Below, piece after piece: positions 53,808 to 62,243 of a stretch of 64,000 bases of DNA. Below the pieces are notes generated by a model, which did no database searches, was not told the origin of the DNA, and saw only the letters and a program-made list of their open reading frames with translations. Made by a program: the position numbers and the translations under genes. Origin of the DNA: Planctomycetota bacterium (GTDB lineage Bacteria > Planctomycetota > B15-G4); NCBI GenBank assembly GCA_029245865.1, contig JAQWOM010000055.1, forward strand, positions 1-64,000, read 5' to 3'. Every line of letters starts with the position of its first letter. Position 1 is the first letter of the stretch.

Positions 53808-54830
53808 TTAGCCGTCCGCTGATGAAGAAGAGCGCTTCTCCGCGCTCTGGCCACCAGGAGGTCTGTAGTTCTTGATGAGCCTTCTCGGCTTCAGGCGCTC
53901 GTAGAGAATGCGGATCTGCTGCCGCGTTTGAGGCGTGATGCCGCTCAAGGAATACCCGAGGGCCTCCAGATCCCGACTGGCAATCCCCTCGAACCCCGCA
54001 ATGAAATCTGGTGCGGCGTCATTTCTCCAGCGTTCCACGCGACCCCGGTTCACTGATTTTTTTGTGCGTTCATGAAACGAGCTGTCGCCCCGTGCCACGT
54101 GGGTCTTCGCAGACTCGTGGTAATCCAACATGGCAGGCTCGAATCGCTCGCCAAGAAAGTCGCAAATGCTGCGCGTAACCTTTTCCGGATCTGCCGTGAG
54201 ATCTTCATAGCGAATCTGCAAAAAGCGCTTGGAACCAAAAGTTCGCTTCGCTCGGCGACAACACGCCATCGCGTGACGCCAGCGAACAGCGACCTCGTAC
54301 ACATTGCCCTTGTCGTAAAGATCTGCAAACGGCGGGTTCAAGCAACTCACAGCCACGTCCCGTCCATCGCGGACGATGTGAATGACCTGACTGTCGGGAA
54401 ACCACTGATTGACTTCGGGAAGAAAGCGGTATGTCCCAGGTGTTTTTTCGCCCCAACGCGGCTTGCGCGCCTTGTCTGTCCACAACGACATGAGTGCCTC
54501 GAACACCCCGGCTGGCGTCGGTGGATCCGCCTCCATGATGCGCATGTACATCTCTTCAGAGTCGAGTTCCCACTCCTTCATGCGCCGTTTGCTGACCAAG
54601 CGTTCTGCAATCTGACGCCGGCTCGCTTCGTTCACGAGCGGCCCATACTTTGATTCGCACCGTCGCAGGAAACTCGCGATGTGAGCTTCGGGTGGAATGA
54701 CAATTCTCGAGTGCGCGTTGAGAATCAACCGAAGCAGAGTTGTCCCCGAGCGTGGATGACCAACGACAAAGATCGGGGCGGTGCGTCGCCCTTCGCTCGG
54801 TTGACCTTCACCTGATGTGCTTGCTGCCAT
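53808..54830 (-). CDS. PAPS-dependent sulfotransferase family protein
   Basis: A 340-residue P-loop sulfotransferase. The 5'-phosphosulfate loop is GHPRSGTTLLRLILNAH (residues ~24-40). The 3'-phosphate segment is IVRDGRDVAVSCLNP, and RYEDLTADPE is the family core motif. It transfers sulfate from PAPS to a hydroxyl or amine of a glycan, lipid or small molecule, substrate unknown. ATG at 54830 begins just before the domain; an open frame to 55331 adds a 167-residue stretch without conserved features that overlaps padR, so I reject it. It is convergent with the GT4 gene (49-base gap). Confidence 0.88.
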   Translation of the reverse strand: MAASTSGEGQPSEGRRTAPIFVVGHPRSGTTLLRLILNAHSRIVIPPEAHIASFLRRCESKYGPLVNEASRRQIAERLVSKRRMKEWELDSEEMYMRIMEADPPTPAGVFEALMSLWTDKARKPRWGEKTPGTYRFLPEVNQWFPDSQVIHIVRDGRDVAVSCLNPPFADLYDKGNVYEVAVRWRHAMACCRRAKRTFGSKRFLQIRYEDLTADPEKVTRSICDFLGERFEPAMLDYHESAKTHVARGDSSFHERTKKSVNRGRVERWRNDAAPDFIAGFEGIASRDLEALGYSLSGITPQTRQQIRILYERLKPRRLIKNYRPPGGQSAEKRSSSSADG

Positions 54831-55204
54831 GCTGCCCACGCCTGTGCTGGTGGTCCCGCCGCTGCGAAGCACTCTCCGAGCAGTTACCACCTGCCGCGAT
54901 TCTAACGACCGCGCAGCCTCGGCCCCGAGCCTGCTGGTTGCCAGGGCGGCTCCTCTTCCTGAGCAGGGGCCTTTCAACAAAACCAGAAGGGCTCCGATTT
55001 CGAGCACCTTTTCCTGCCGAAAAGGCAGTCTGCCCTCGACCATTTTCCAACAAATCTCACCATGCAAACGCTCTGCGCCCCTGCCCGAACAGGCTCCAAA
55101 GAGAGGCTTGCATCGCGCTTTGTACATACCCAGGAGAGGCTTCATCACCATCTTACTGACATGTTTTCTTATATAGGAATACCGGATATGGAATAGTGGT
55201 GGGC
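54831..55204. other. 374-base intergenic region between sulfotransferase and padR
   Basis: No convincing gene. It holds a perfect 7-bp hairpin CCTTTTC/GAAAAGG (55007-55025) that competes with a CTGCC/GGCAG stem (55014-55028). A direct repeat GAGAGGCTT occurs at 55101-55109 and 55134-55142, 33 bases apart. An AT-richer block at 55155-55198 contains ATAT-N11-ATAT, a layout that PadR-like proteins could recognise. It probably carries divergent promoters for the two genes, but no -35/-10 pair is clear. Confidence 0.4.
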
Positions 55205-55747
55205 ATGAGTCTGGACATGCTGCTGCTCGGGCTGCTGCGCCATCGCGCAGCCTCTGGATACGACCTCGCACGAGAGATCCAGGACGAAGAACGCCACCTT
55301 TGGCGCGCCAGTAGCAGTCAGGTCTACGCAACGCTCCGCCGACTTGAGCAGCGCGGCTTCCTCAGCAGCCGCTCGTCACGCAGTCGCAAAGGTCCCGCTC
55401 GCCGGCTCTACAGTCTGCGCGCCGAAGGTCATGAGCACCTGCAGAACTTCTTAGACGATGTGACAACACACGAAGCAGAGCGAGTTCCTTGGCTTGCTCG
55501 TTTGCGCGTGATCGACAGCGCAGAAACCGAGACCGCGCAACTCCTCCTGGGCCAGGCGCACGCGGGCCTTCTTCGCGAAACAGTTCGATTGCGCGAACTT
55601 CTCGAAGAGGGGGGCAACGACGAAGATCCAACCGCGCCGAGCTTCTACCGACTTGCCACTCTCCAGTGCGCACTTTCTACAGCACAACTGCGCCTCAAGT
55701 GGTGTGAGCAGACCCTTGAGAAGCTTGCGGCAACTCCAAATTCATGA
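55205..55747 (+). CDS. PadR-family transcriptional regulator
   Basis: A 180-residue protein with the PadR winged helix at 1-80 (SGYDLAREIQ...QVYATLRRLEQRGFLSSR, then the wing ARRLYSLRAEG) and a C-terminal helical dimerisation region. PadR proteins usually repress their own and a divergent gene, often for detoxification or surface functions. Here the divergent gene encodes a sulfotransferase. Its 3' end overlaps the convergent CDP-glycerol-type gene by 53 bases. ATG at 55205 (MSLDMLLLGLL) matches the usual PadR start; GTG at 55196 is an alternative. Confidence 0.9.
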   Translation: MSLDMLLLGLLRHRAASGYDLAREIQDEERHLWRASSSQVYATLRRLEQRGFLSSRSSRSRKGPARRLYSLRAEGHEHLQNFLDDVTTHEAERVPWLARLRVIDSAETETAQLLLGQAHAGLLRETVRLRELLEEGGNDEDPTAPSFYRLATLQCALSTAQLRLKWCEQTLEKLAATPNS

Positions 55748-56771
55748 GGCCGTAAAATTCAGACAAGGCAGCATCCGTCGCACATCCAACGTGAAAGTAG
55801 ATGTCTGCACATGCTTCTCGCCGCACATCTCCAAGGCGCCCGGGACTCGCAAGCTCGCTCTCGATGAGCGTGGGAAGCCGTGCCACGTCGTCACATTCCG
55901 TACCGATCCGTCGCCCCCAGGTTTCCAGATCTGCTTGCCCTTCCCAACGCCGCAGCTGGTTCGGAAAAGTCATGAACACCAGAGGCTTGTCGACCTGCAG
56001 CCACTCAAAAGCCACCGAAGAAATGTCGGTCACAAGAAGGTCTGAGGCCTGCATGCAAGGGATGACATCGAAGGTATTCGGGGCAACAAATCGCGGGCCA
56101 GTCAGCTCCTCCAGCAAATCACTCCAATCACGAACAGCAAAACGCACGTCGTACGCATTGTCGTGCAACTTCACCAACACGTTCAGCGGCATCTTCGCCA
56201 GTGCTCGCAAAAGTGCCTCTCCCATGTGGTCCAAAGAGCTCTCTTCCCCCCAACTCGGGGCATAGAGAACAGTGGGCAACGACGGGTCGAGTCCATGGGA
56301 TTCCAAGAAACGCTCTCGATTCAACGATCCGTCAGTCAGTCGATCCGTCTTGGGGAGTCCGACGTGGAGCAACTTGGGGTCGCCTTCTTCAAAGAAACCG
56401 TGCTCCTGGTAGCGGCGAATCATGTAGGGGCCAGTGGCAAAGACATGGTCGTAGTCATGAATTCGTTCGTTCAAAAAATAGTTCTTAATAGAGACGCCAT
56501 GAAAGATCTGGATGCTCGTCCGCGCTCGCTTGGTTGCCATGAGAAAGTCGGCTGAAAACAAAACATCTGGCCGTGTGTACTTCGCGAGCCAGTTCGGCCG
56601 GCAACGCGCAGGAAGAGCGCCCGCCAGATCAAGCAGCCCCGCATCAGAGCGCCCGGCCGACTTGCCGTACAAGACGATCTTCATGCGCGCGTCGGCAAGA
56701 AGCCGAGCATGAAGAGGCCGAAACATTTCGTAATTCATCGGCCGCTTGGCGCGAAACGCAATGACGCTCAC
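55695..56771 (-). CDS. CDP-glycerol glycerophosphotransferase-like protein
   Basis: A 358-residue protein resembling the GT-B-like TagB/TagF family that polymerises or primes polyol-phosphate chains. Signature elements are FHGVSIKNYF, VGLPKTDRL, VLYAPSWGEES, LVKLHDNAYD and LLVTDISSVAFEWL with PLVFMTFP. No membrane helix. Teichoic-acid-type enzymes are classical in Gram-positives; in Gram-negatives the family decorates capsules and O-antigens with glycerol phosphate or similar. The GTG start overlaps the upstream nucleotidyltransferase by four bases, so the pair likely makes and transfers a CDP-activated alcohol. The 3' end overlaps padR on the other strand. Confidence 0.85.
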   Translation of the reverse strand: MSVIAFRAKRPMNYEMFRPLHARLLADARMKIVLYGKSAGRSDAGLLDLAGALPARCRPNWLAKYTRPDVLFSADFLMATKRARTSIQIFHGVSIKNYFLNERIHDYDHVFATGPYMIRRYQEHGFFEEGDPKLLHVGLPKTDRLTDGSLNRERFLESHGLDPSLPTVLYAPSWGEESSLDHMGEALLRALAKMPLNVLVKLHDNAYDVRFAVRDWSDLLEELTGPRFVAPNTFDVIPCMQASDLLVTDISSVAFEWLQVDKPLVFMTFPNQLRRWEGQADLETWGRRIGTECDDVARLPTLIESELASPGRLGDVRREACADIYFHVGCATDAALSEFYGLMNLELPQASQGSAHTT

Positions 56772-57535
56772 AGGCTGTGAGGCCCTTTTGCCTTCTGATC
56801 CGCCCCGCCCTCTGCTCCCAGAATCAGCGGTGCAACCTGTTCGCGCGCCTGCGTGAGGTCGTCCGGAAAATCGATCTCGATGGCTGGCAAATCGCTGACA
56901 TCAACTTCAAAAAGCGGGTGCTCACCAACGATGTCGTGCAGTGCTGCTTCGAAGAAAAGGTTCGTGTTGCCCAGTTCAAGATTATGTCGGCCAAGACTCG
57001 CAATGAATGCCTCATTCATCTCGGACTCAAATTTTGCAATGCCAATGAACTCGCCCGAACACCGGGCGGGGTCTAGCTTTTTCCCAATCTCCATGACGCG
57101 ACCTGCTTCGCTCTGAACGATCTTGACCTCTTCTTCTGCGCAGCGCTTGTGGTCCACCGCAAGGCGACTCCCAGGTGCTGCAAGCAAACGGGCCACAACT
57201 TCGTGATGAAAAAGCACGTCAGCATTGAAGTAGAGAAAGGCGTCGCGCATGAACGCACGCGCACGCCATAGAGAATTAATGGTGTTGGTTGTTTCGTAGT
57301 CCAGATTTTCAATCCAGCTTGCGCGCACATCACCGCGAGCCTCTACGGCCGCCCTGATCAGTTCTTGTCGGTAACCGACCACCAAGGTGACGTCTGTCAC
57401 TCCATGCATCACGAGAGCATCGAGCATGTTGTCGAGGATGGTGGTTTCCCGAAAAGGCAGGAGGCACTTCGGATCGAGCCAGCCAGAGGCTTCCAGGCGG
57501 CGTCCACGCCCCGCGGCCAGCAAGATCGCGTGCAT
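56768..57535 (-). CDS. Sugar- or alcohol-phosphate nucleotidyltransferase (LicC/PntC-like)
   Basis: A 255-residue NTP-transferase. The nucleotide loop is ILLAAGRGRRLEASG with the conserved Lys in DPKCLLPF, and the metal-binding pattern FNADVLFH. The segment NTINSLWRARAF resembles LicC-type CTP:phosphocholine and PntC-type phosphonate cytidylyltransferases rather than glucose-1-phosphate enzymes. I infer CTP as the donor because the next gene, overlapping by four bases, encodes a CDP-glycerol-type transferase. The alcohol (glycerol, choline, inositol or a phosphonate) is unknown. GAGGAG lies 9 bases before the ATG. Confidence 0.82.
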   Translation of the reverse strand: MHAILLAAGRGRRLEASGWLDPKCLLPFRETTILDNMLDALVMHGVTDVTLVVGYRQELIRAAVEARGDVRASWIENLDYETTNTINSLWRARAFMRDAFLYFNADVLFHHEVVARLLAAPGSRLAVDHKRCAEEEVKIVQSEAGRVMEIGKKLDPARCSGEFIGIAKFESEMNEAFIASLGRHNLELGNTNLFFEAALHDIVGEHPLFEVDVSDLPAIEIDFPDDLTQAREQVAPLILGAEGGADQKAKGPHSL

Positions 57536-57693
57536 GCTCGCGTGCTCCTCATCTCATTCAGGTCAGGGTTCCGGCACCTGGGTCCCCGGAAGAGGCCCAG
57601 CATGCCAACTCACAGCCTACCGGACCCGTTGAGCGTGTTCCCGCACCGGCTGCCGCCAGCCCCTCTTTTCGACCTCTGAATCAAGCCCTCTGC

Positions 57694-60600
57694 TCAACCC
57701 GGCCGATTCACAAGAGCCTCTTGGGGACCCTCCGCCGAGACAGCGGAACTGGTGCGAATGTGAAGATCCCGCTGCGGGAAGGCGATCTCAATGCCTGCGG
57801 CCTTGAACTCCCGGTCAATCGCATTATTGATCGGGTGGCTGATCGTCCGGAACAGCTCCGGGTCAGTCACAAACACACGGAGTTCGAAATCTAATGTGCT
57901 GTCACCAAACTGCGTAAACACCACCCGCGGCTTGGGCTCATCCAACACATCAGGCTGCTCTGCCGCCACCTTGCGCAGCAGCTCTTCCGCCTTCTTGGTG
58001 TCAGATCCGTACGCAATACCCACCTTGACAATGACCCGCAACACCGAGTCTGTGAGCGTCCAGTTCACCAACTGATTGGTGATGAACTCGCGGTTGGGAA
58101 CGATGAGCTCCGTGCGATCCCAGGTCACAAGTGTCGTCGCTCGCATATGAATGCGGGTCACGCTACCGGTCACATCACCTACTGTCACCGTGTCCCCAAC
58201 TCGAATGGGTCGTTCGAAGAGAAGAATCAAACCCGACACAAAGTTCGCGAAGATTTCCTGCAAACCAAACCCAAGTCCAACAAACATGGCCGCCGCAAGC
58301 CATTGCACGGTCTCCCACCCGATACCAACCGAACCAAACATCAGTGAAATGCCGATGACGCTGATCAGATACCTGGAGATTGTCGTGATCGCGTATCGCC
58401 CTGCGCGCTGAAGGGGCAGGCGCTGGAGAATGGCAATTTCAAGCAATCCAGGAAGGTTTCGGGCCGCGGCGATTGTGATCAACAAGGTTGCCAGGGCCAC
58501 CACGAGGTCGCGCAATGTGATGGCGTCCACCTTGGTTGTCGTGTCTCCATCGACATCGACCTCGTAGGTGTGCGTCCAGAGCTGCTCGTCAAAAAAGTTC
58601 AGTGCCGGCAGAACATCTGCCCAGACCAGCAAGACACCCACGATGAGCCCGATGCTGATGAGCACCTTCACAAAACTCCGCGACTGGGCACTTACCGAGG
58701 GAATGTCGATATCTTCGTCTTCGACGTACTCCTCTGAAGCAGAGCCAGATGTTGCGGCTTCAGCCTGCGCAGCTGCACGCCGCTTGCGATGCTGCTGGAG
58801 ACCGAGTTGCCGACGCGCAACGAACAGCCAGCGCATGAGAAGCGCGTGAATAAACACGAAGCCCACGATGATGAAGCCTGTCAGCAACACCCGGATCTGA
58901 AGTTGTTGTGCCGTGTACAGGTAACCCAGCGTTGCCAATCCGAACAGCATAATCGGCATGCCTATGGCCGCGGAGAACCAGAAGTAGCGCAGCCGGTTCG
59001 TCCAACTATTTGTGTGTCGTTCAATAACGAACCGCAGTACGCCACGCGTAGGCCGCAACACCTGGTATGCAAAAATCGCGAGCATCAGCTGACCGGCCAT
59101 GAACGCCAACCGTCCGAGCGATTCGCTATAGGCTCCGTTGCCCTGTGCCTGCAGTGCACCCAGAATGAAAAGCACCGGCAATCCAAAAAGCATGAGCCAC
59201 CGCACATGCCGTCTAAGCAACTTCAAGCTAGCAACTGGCCAGCGAAAATGAGCCTCTGCCAGACCGCGACGCCGACACACCGCCCATATCAGTTCACCGA
59301 CAAAATAACCTGCCGCAACCCACCCAAGGCCCGCCGCCACATCGCGCCCCAAAGGCAGAGTCGTTCCTGCTGACTCCTCAATCAGCCTGGCTCCAAACCA
59401 GATCACGAGTGGTGTCCCTGACGCGAGCAAGATCGTCAAGATGGTCGTGCGAACGGTGTGTGTGAAGCGATCTGTACGAATGCGGCCAAGCAAATAAGCA
59501 TCATCAGCAATGCGGCGCCTCATCAGCGGTCGCGTGAACACGAGCAGCAAGATGAACACGAGCGGCGAGGCTGTGCCCAGTGGGTCCTGTCGCACCGTCC
59601 GAGGAACACGCGCCATCAGGTCGCCCCATGACGGGCTGTCAAAAAGCCAACCGATGGCTTTCTTTGTTTTTTCCCAGGTTTCAATAAGTCCCGTATGCAG
59701 CGGAGGGGCAATGCGAACCCAGAGCACCCGCTCGTCGATGTAGGCGGCAAATTGCTCCGTCTCGTCTATCAACTCCTTCTCGACAATCGAGAGGTCGATG
59801 AGGCCGTGGATGTACGTCCGGTAGTCGGCAAGGAGAGCGCTCAGAATTCCTTGACGAATCTGTAGCTGCTCACGAACCGAAGATTCCAGAGTCGCGCGAT
59901 CTTCCCCCATGGGTGGGTTTAGCTGCTCATCAATGAACTCCGCGACTGCGCGATCCAGGTTCACCAAAGCCTCGGCCTGCTCGTCGTAACCAATCTTCTG
60001 GAGTTCGATGTCACCCTGCTCGCGAATCCGCAGCTCTCGCGTGGCGCGGTATTCGCGAATGTCTACAAGGCTGTCACGGTGATCCTTCAGCAAGAGGCCG
60101 ATTGTCGGAGTGCCACCGGCCGCGTTGTACTTGGCTTCTACGCTGGCAAAGCGGTCTTTTTGCAACGCAAGCGCTGCGCTCACCTCATCAAGTCGTAAAG
60201 CAGTTTGCTCAATCTTTACACCGAGATTGTCGCGCCGCTGAGCCGCAAGTTCGCTGTTGTCGTCAGCAAGTGGCTTGAGGATGTCGAGATCTCTCGCCGT
60301 CTCGACAAGCGCTCTCTGCGCTGCCTCGCCATCTGCTTCCGAGTCGAGTCGGCGCCGTTCGTTGACTTTTTCGCGCCAGGCTTTCACGCGCCGATCCGCT
60401 TGCGTCACTCGCCTCGACACCTGTGTCCGCCGAGCATTGAGCAACTCATCGTGTGCGCCGAGACTCGCGACCTCTTGCTCGTAGGCGCGCACCTCAGCCT
60501 CAATCGCCGACCGCCGCGCCCGAATAGACAGCCGAATGGCTCGGTATAGCTCGGAGTCCGATGATTTGTCCTGCAAAGCAGCCAACTCACCCTCGACATC

Positions 60601-61152
60601 CGCAAGTTGCCCTCGCGCTTCGGAGAGTTGTGCTGGCAGCACCGAGCGTCTATCAATCCGCCCCCTATGCTCGAGCTCAAGCTCAATTGTCAAAGCTTGT
60701 GCAGCATCAAGATCAGCCTCTGACTCGGCGAGCCACTGTTCCAGTTGGGTGAAACTCGCCGTCCCAGGCACTTCGATTGGGGACCCCGAGGATGGCTCGG
60801 AATCCCGCTGTCCCTGCATCGCCTTCAGCAGCCCAGGGGCTTCACCTTGAAAACGAACATCTTCCTCGTATTGAGAATTCCACTCGTTGCGCCGCTGCAC
60901 CTGCAAAAGAGCCTGCTGGTACTTCTCGACAACCGCTTCCACTTCCTCGGCGTCCAGGGTGTCATCGGCACGCGTGCGCTTGAGATCCGCCTCAAGTGCC
61001 TCAAGCGACAGTTCGTCGACAGCAATCCCAGACCTGCCCGGCGTGCCGGAATCCTGAGCGCCCACGGGCATCGCCAAGAAGCCCGAGGCCAAGAGAACGG
61101 TTCCGAGTAACAACGACGCCCGCATCGCAATCCCCGTCGGCAGGCTTGCCAT
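57694..61152 (-). CDS. Large MscS-family mechanosensitive channel (MscK-like)
   Basis: An 1152-residue protein. A signal peptide (~1-33) is followed by a long, charged, coiled-coil-rich periplasmic region (~35-480) and about eight to eleven membrane helices. A canonical MscS core is at about 960-1110, including the pore-lining helix, the beta domain VGDTVTVGDVTGSVTRIHMRATTLVTWDRTELIVPN, and a C-terminal alpha/beta domain. This matches KefA/MscK-type channels that open under membrane tension to release solutes. The CDS may start at ATG 61152 or at ATG 61125 (MRASLLLGT), which fits the signal sequence as well. A 9-bp interrupted palindrome lies directly upstream. Confidence 0.9.
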   Translation of the reverse strand: MASLPTGIAMRASLLLGTVLLASGFLAMPVGAQDSGTPGRSGIAVDELSLEALEADLKRTRADDTLDAEEVEAVVEKYQQALLQVQRRNEWNSQYEEDVRFQGEAPGLLKAMQGQRDSEPSSGSPIEVPGTASFTQLEQWLAESEADLDAAQALTIELELEHRGRIDRRSVLPAQLSEARGQLADVEGELAALQDKSSDSELYRAIRLSIRARRSAIEAEVRAYEQEVASLGAHDELLNARRTQVSRRVTQADRRVKAWREKVNERRRLDSEADGEAAQRALVETARDLDILKPLADDNSELAAQRRDNLGVKIEQTALRLDEVSAALALQKDRFASVEAKYNAAGGTPTIGLLLKDHRDSLVDIREYRATRELRIREQGDIELQKIGYDEQAEALVNLDRAVAEFIDEQLNPPMGEDRATLESSVREQLQIRQGILSALLADYRTYIHGLIDLSIVEKELIDETEQFAAYIDERVLWVRIAPPLHTGLIETWEKTKKAIGWLFDSPSWGDLMARVPRTVRQDPLGTASPLVFILLLVFTRPLMRRRIADDAYLLGRIRTDRFTHTVRTTILTILLASGTPLVIWFGARLIEESAGTTLPLGRDVAAGLGWVAAGYFVGELIWAVCRRRGLAEAHFRWPVASLKLLRRHVRWLMLFGLPVLFILGALQAQGNGAYSESLGRLAFMAGQLMLAIFAYQVLRPTRGVLRFVIERHTNSWTNRLRYFWFSAAIGMPIMLFGLATLGYLYTAQQLQIRVLLTGFIIVGFVFIHALLMRWLFVARRQLGLQQHRKRRAAAQAEAATSGSASEEYVEDEDIDIPSVSAQSRSFVKVLISIGLIVGVLLVWADVLPALNFFDEQLWTHTYEVDVDGDTTTKVDAITLRDLVVALATLLITIAAARNLPGLLEIAILQRLPLQRAGRYAITTISRYLISVIGISLMFGSVGIGWETVQWLAAAMFVGLGFGLQEIFANFVSGLILLFERPIRVGDTVTVGDVTGSVTRIHMRATTLVTWDRTELIVPNREFITNQLVNWTLTDSVLRVIVKVGIAYGSDTKKAEELLRKVAAEQPDVLDEPKPRVVFTQFGDSTLDFELRVFVTDPELFRTISHPINNAIDREFKAAGIEIAFPQRDLHIRTSSAVSAEGPQEALVNRPG

Positions 61153-61161
61153 TCGAGTGGA

Positions 61162-61184
61162 GGGGCGTCAATTCTGACAGCCCC
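61162..61184. promoter_or_regulatory. Interrupted palindrome before the mechanosensitive channel gene
   Basis: GGGGCGTCA and TGACaGCCCC pair over nine bases around ATTC, with one bulged A. The element ends 10 bases before the upstream-most start codon of the channel gene. It could be an operator or a leader hairpin that hides the initiation region. Confidence 0.35.
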
Positions 61185-61247
61185 ATTCGATATGGCGATC
61201 CAGCCTAACCTGAGACCCGGCGGTATCCCGGCGAGAACTCGGGAACG

Positions 61248-62228
61248 TCAGCCGCTCCAACGAGTGCGCACGCGGCGCGCGGCCTGAAAGGCACGCAGTT
61301 CCAACCACCAGCGGGAGAGTCGGGCCACCTGACAATCCGTCTCATAACCCCAATGAGCCATGCGCGGCGCCAGCAACCGTGAAACACCCTCGAGAAGGGC
61401 TCCCGGAAGCTCCTTTTCAAATCGACGCAACGACACGGCGGAAATGCCTGAGGGGGCCTCTTGAGTGCCATAACTCGAGTTACCGCCCCAGGGTTCACCG
61501 GAACGCGTCGGGCAGGTCAGGATGTCATCCCAGGACACCTCGAGGTGCTCCGCCACGTCCCGCATGACTTTCTCGGGGGCTTCCACAAGGTCTTCGTAGC
61601 GGACCGCCAGAAACTGGCCGTGTTGACGCTGAAAAGCTCGCGTGAGCACATCGCCCATCGCCCAGCGGCGCGCAAAATGACGCATGCCCTGGGCCGTCCG
61701 CCCACGCTCCCACCGCCGGGCCTGGCTCGCAAGCACAGCTCGCGGATCTCTCACGACACAGATGACCCGAACTCGTGGCCCCAGTTCCGACAAGAGATTC
61801 GGCACGATTCGTAGATGTTTGGGGGTCTTTTCCACCCAGCGTGTCGCGCTCGCCGCGGGCGGAGTCACCGACGCAAGTGCCTCCAGAAATGCGAGCACTG
61901 CTCGAGCCGGACTCATTCCAGGTCGAAAATCCCGACGCAAAACGTGCTCGACACGCTGTCGTTCCAAAGACCCTGAAGGAAGCAAGGCGTCATAACGCGG
62001 CAATGCAAGAAAGGCGGCTGCAGGATCCGCTGCCTCACACCAATCAACGGCGAAAGACTCTGCCGGAGGCACCCACAGTTCTGGGTGCCCATCCATCAAC
62101 GCCTTGAGCAAAGATGTGCCTGATCGAGCAACGCCGACAACAAACACACCGTGCATCTGTGCAAGGTGCGCCGAGGGGCCCTCAACTGCTTGCACCCCTG
62201 TACGGTCGCTGAGTTCTGCGTCACTCAT
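61248..62228 (-). CDS. Sulfotransferase family protein
   Basis: A 326-residue P-loop protein. The 5'-phosphosulfate loop is VVGVARSGTSLLKALMDGHPEL, and the 3'-phosphate segment is VICVVRDPRAVLASQ. RYEDLVEAPEKV is the family core. It is distinct in sequence from the first sulfotransferase, so this is not a recent duplicate. The substrate is unknown. It starts 15 bases after the glutaryl-CoA dehydrogenase stop, so the two could be co-transcribed, although a functional link is not obvious. Confidence 0.88.
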   Translation of the reverse strand: MSDAELSDRTGVQAVEGPSAHLAQMHGVFVVGVARSGTSLLKALMDGHPELWVPPAESFAVDWCEAADPAAAFLALPRYDALLPSGSLERQRVEHVLRRDFRPGMSPARAVLAFLEALASVTPPAASATRWVEKTPKHLRIVPNLLSELGPRVRVICVVRDPRAVLASQARRWERGRTAQGMRHFARRWAMGDVLTRAFQRQHGQFLAVRYEDLVEAPEKVMRDVAEHLEVSWDDILTCPTRSGEPWGGNSSYGTQEAPSGISAVSLRRFEKELPGALLEGVSRLLAPRMAHWGYETDCQVARLSRWWLELRAFQAARRVRTRWSG

Positions 62229-62243
62229 GCGACTGCCTGGCGA

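Noticed and set aside
54831-55331. 167-residue N-terminal extension of the sulfotransferase
   Set aside because: No conserved features, overlaps padR, and the ATG at 54830 begins right at the domain.
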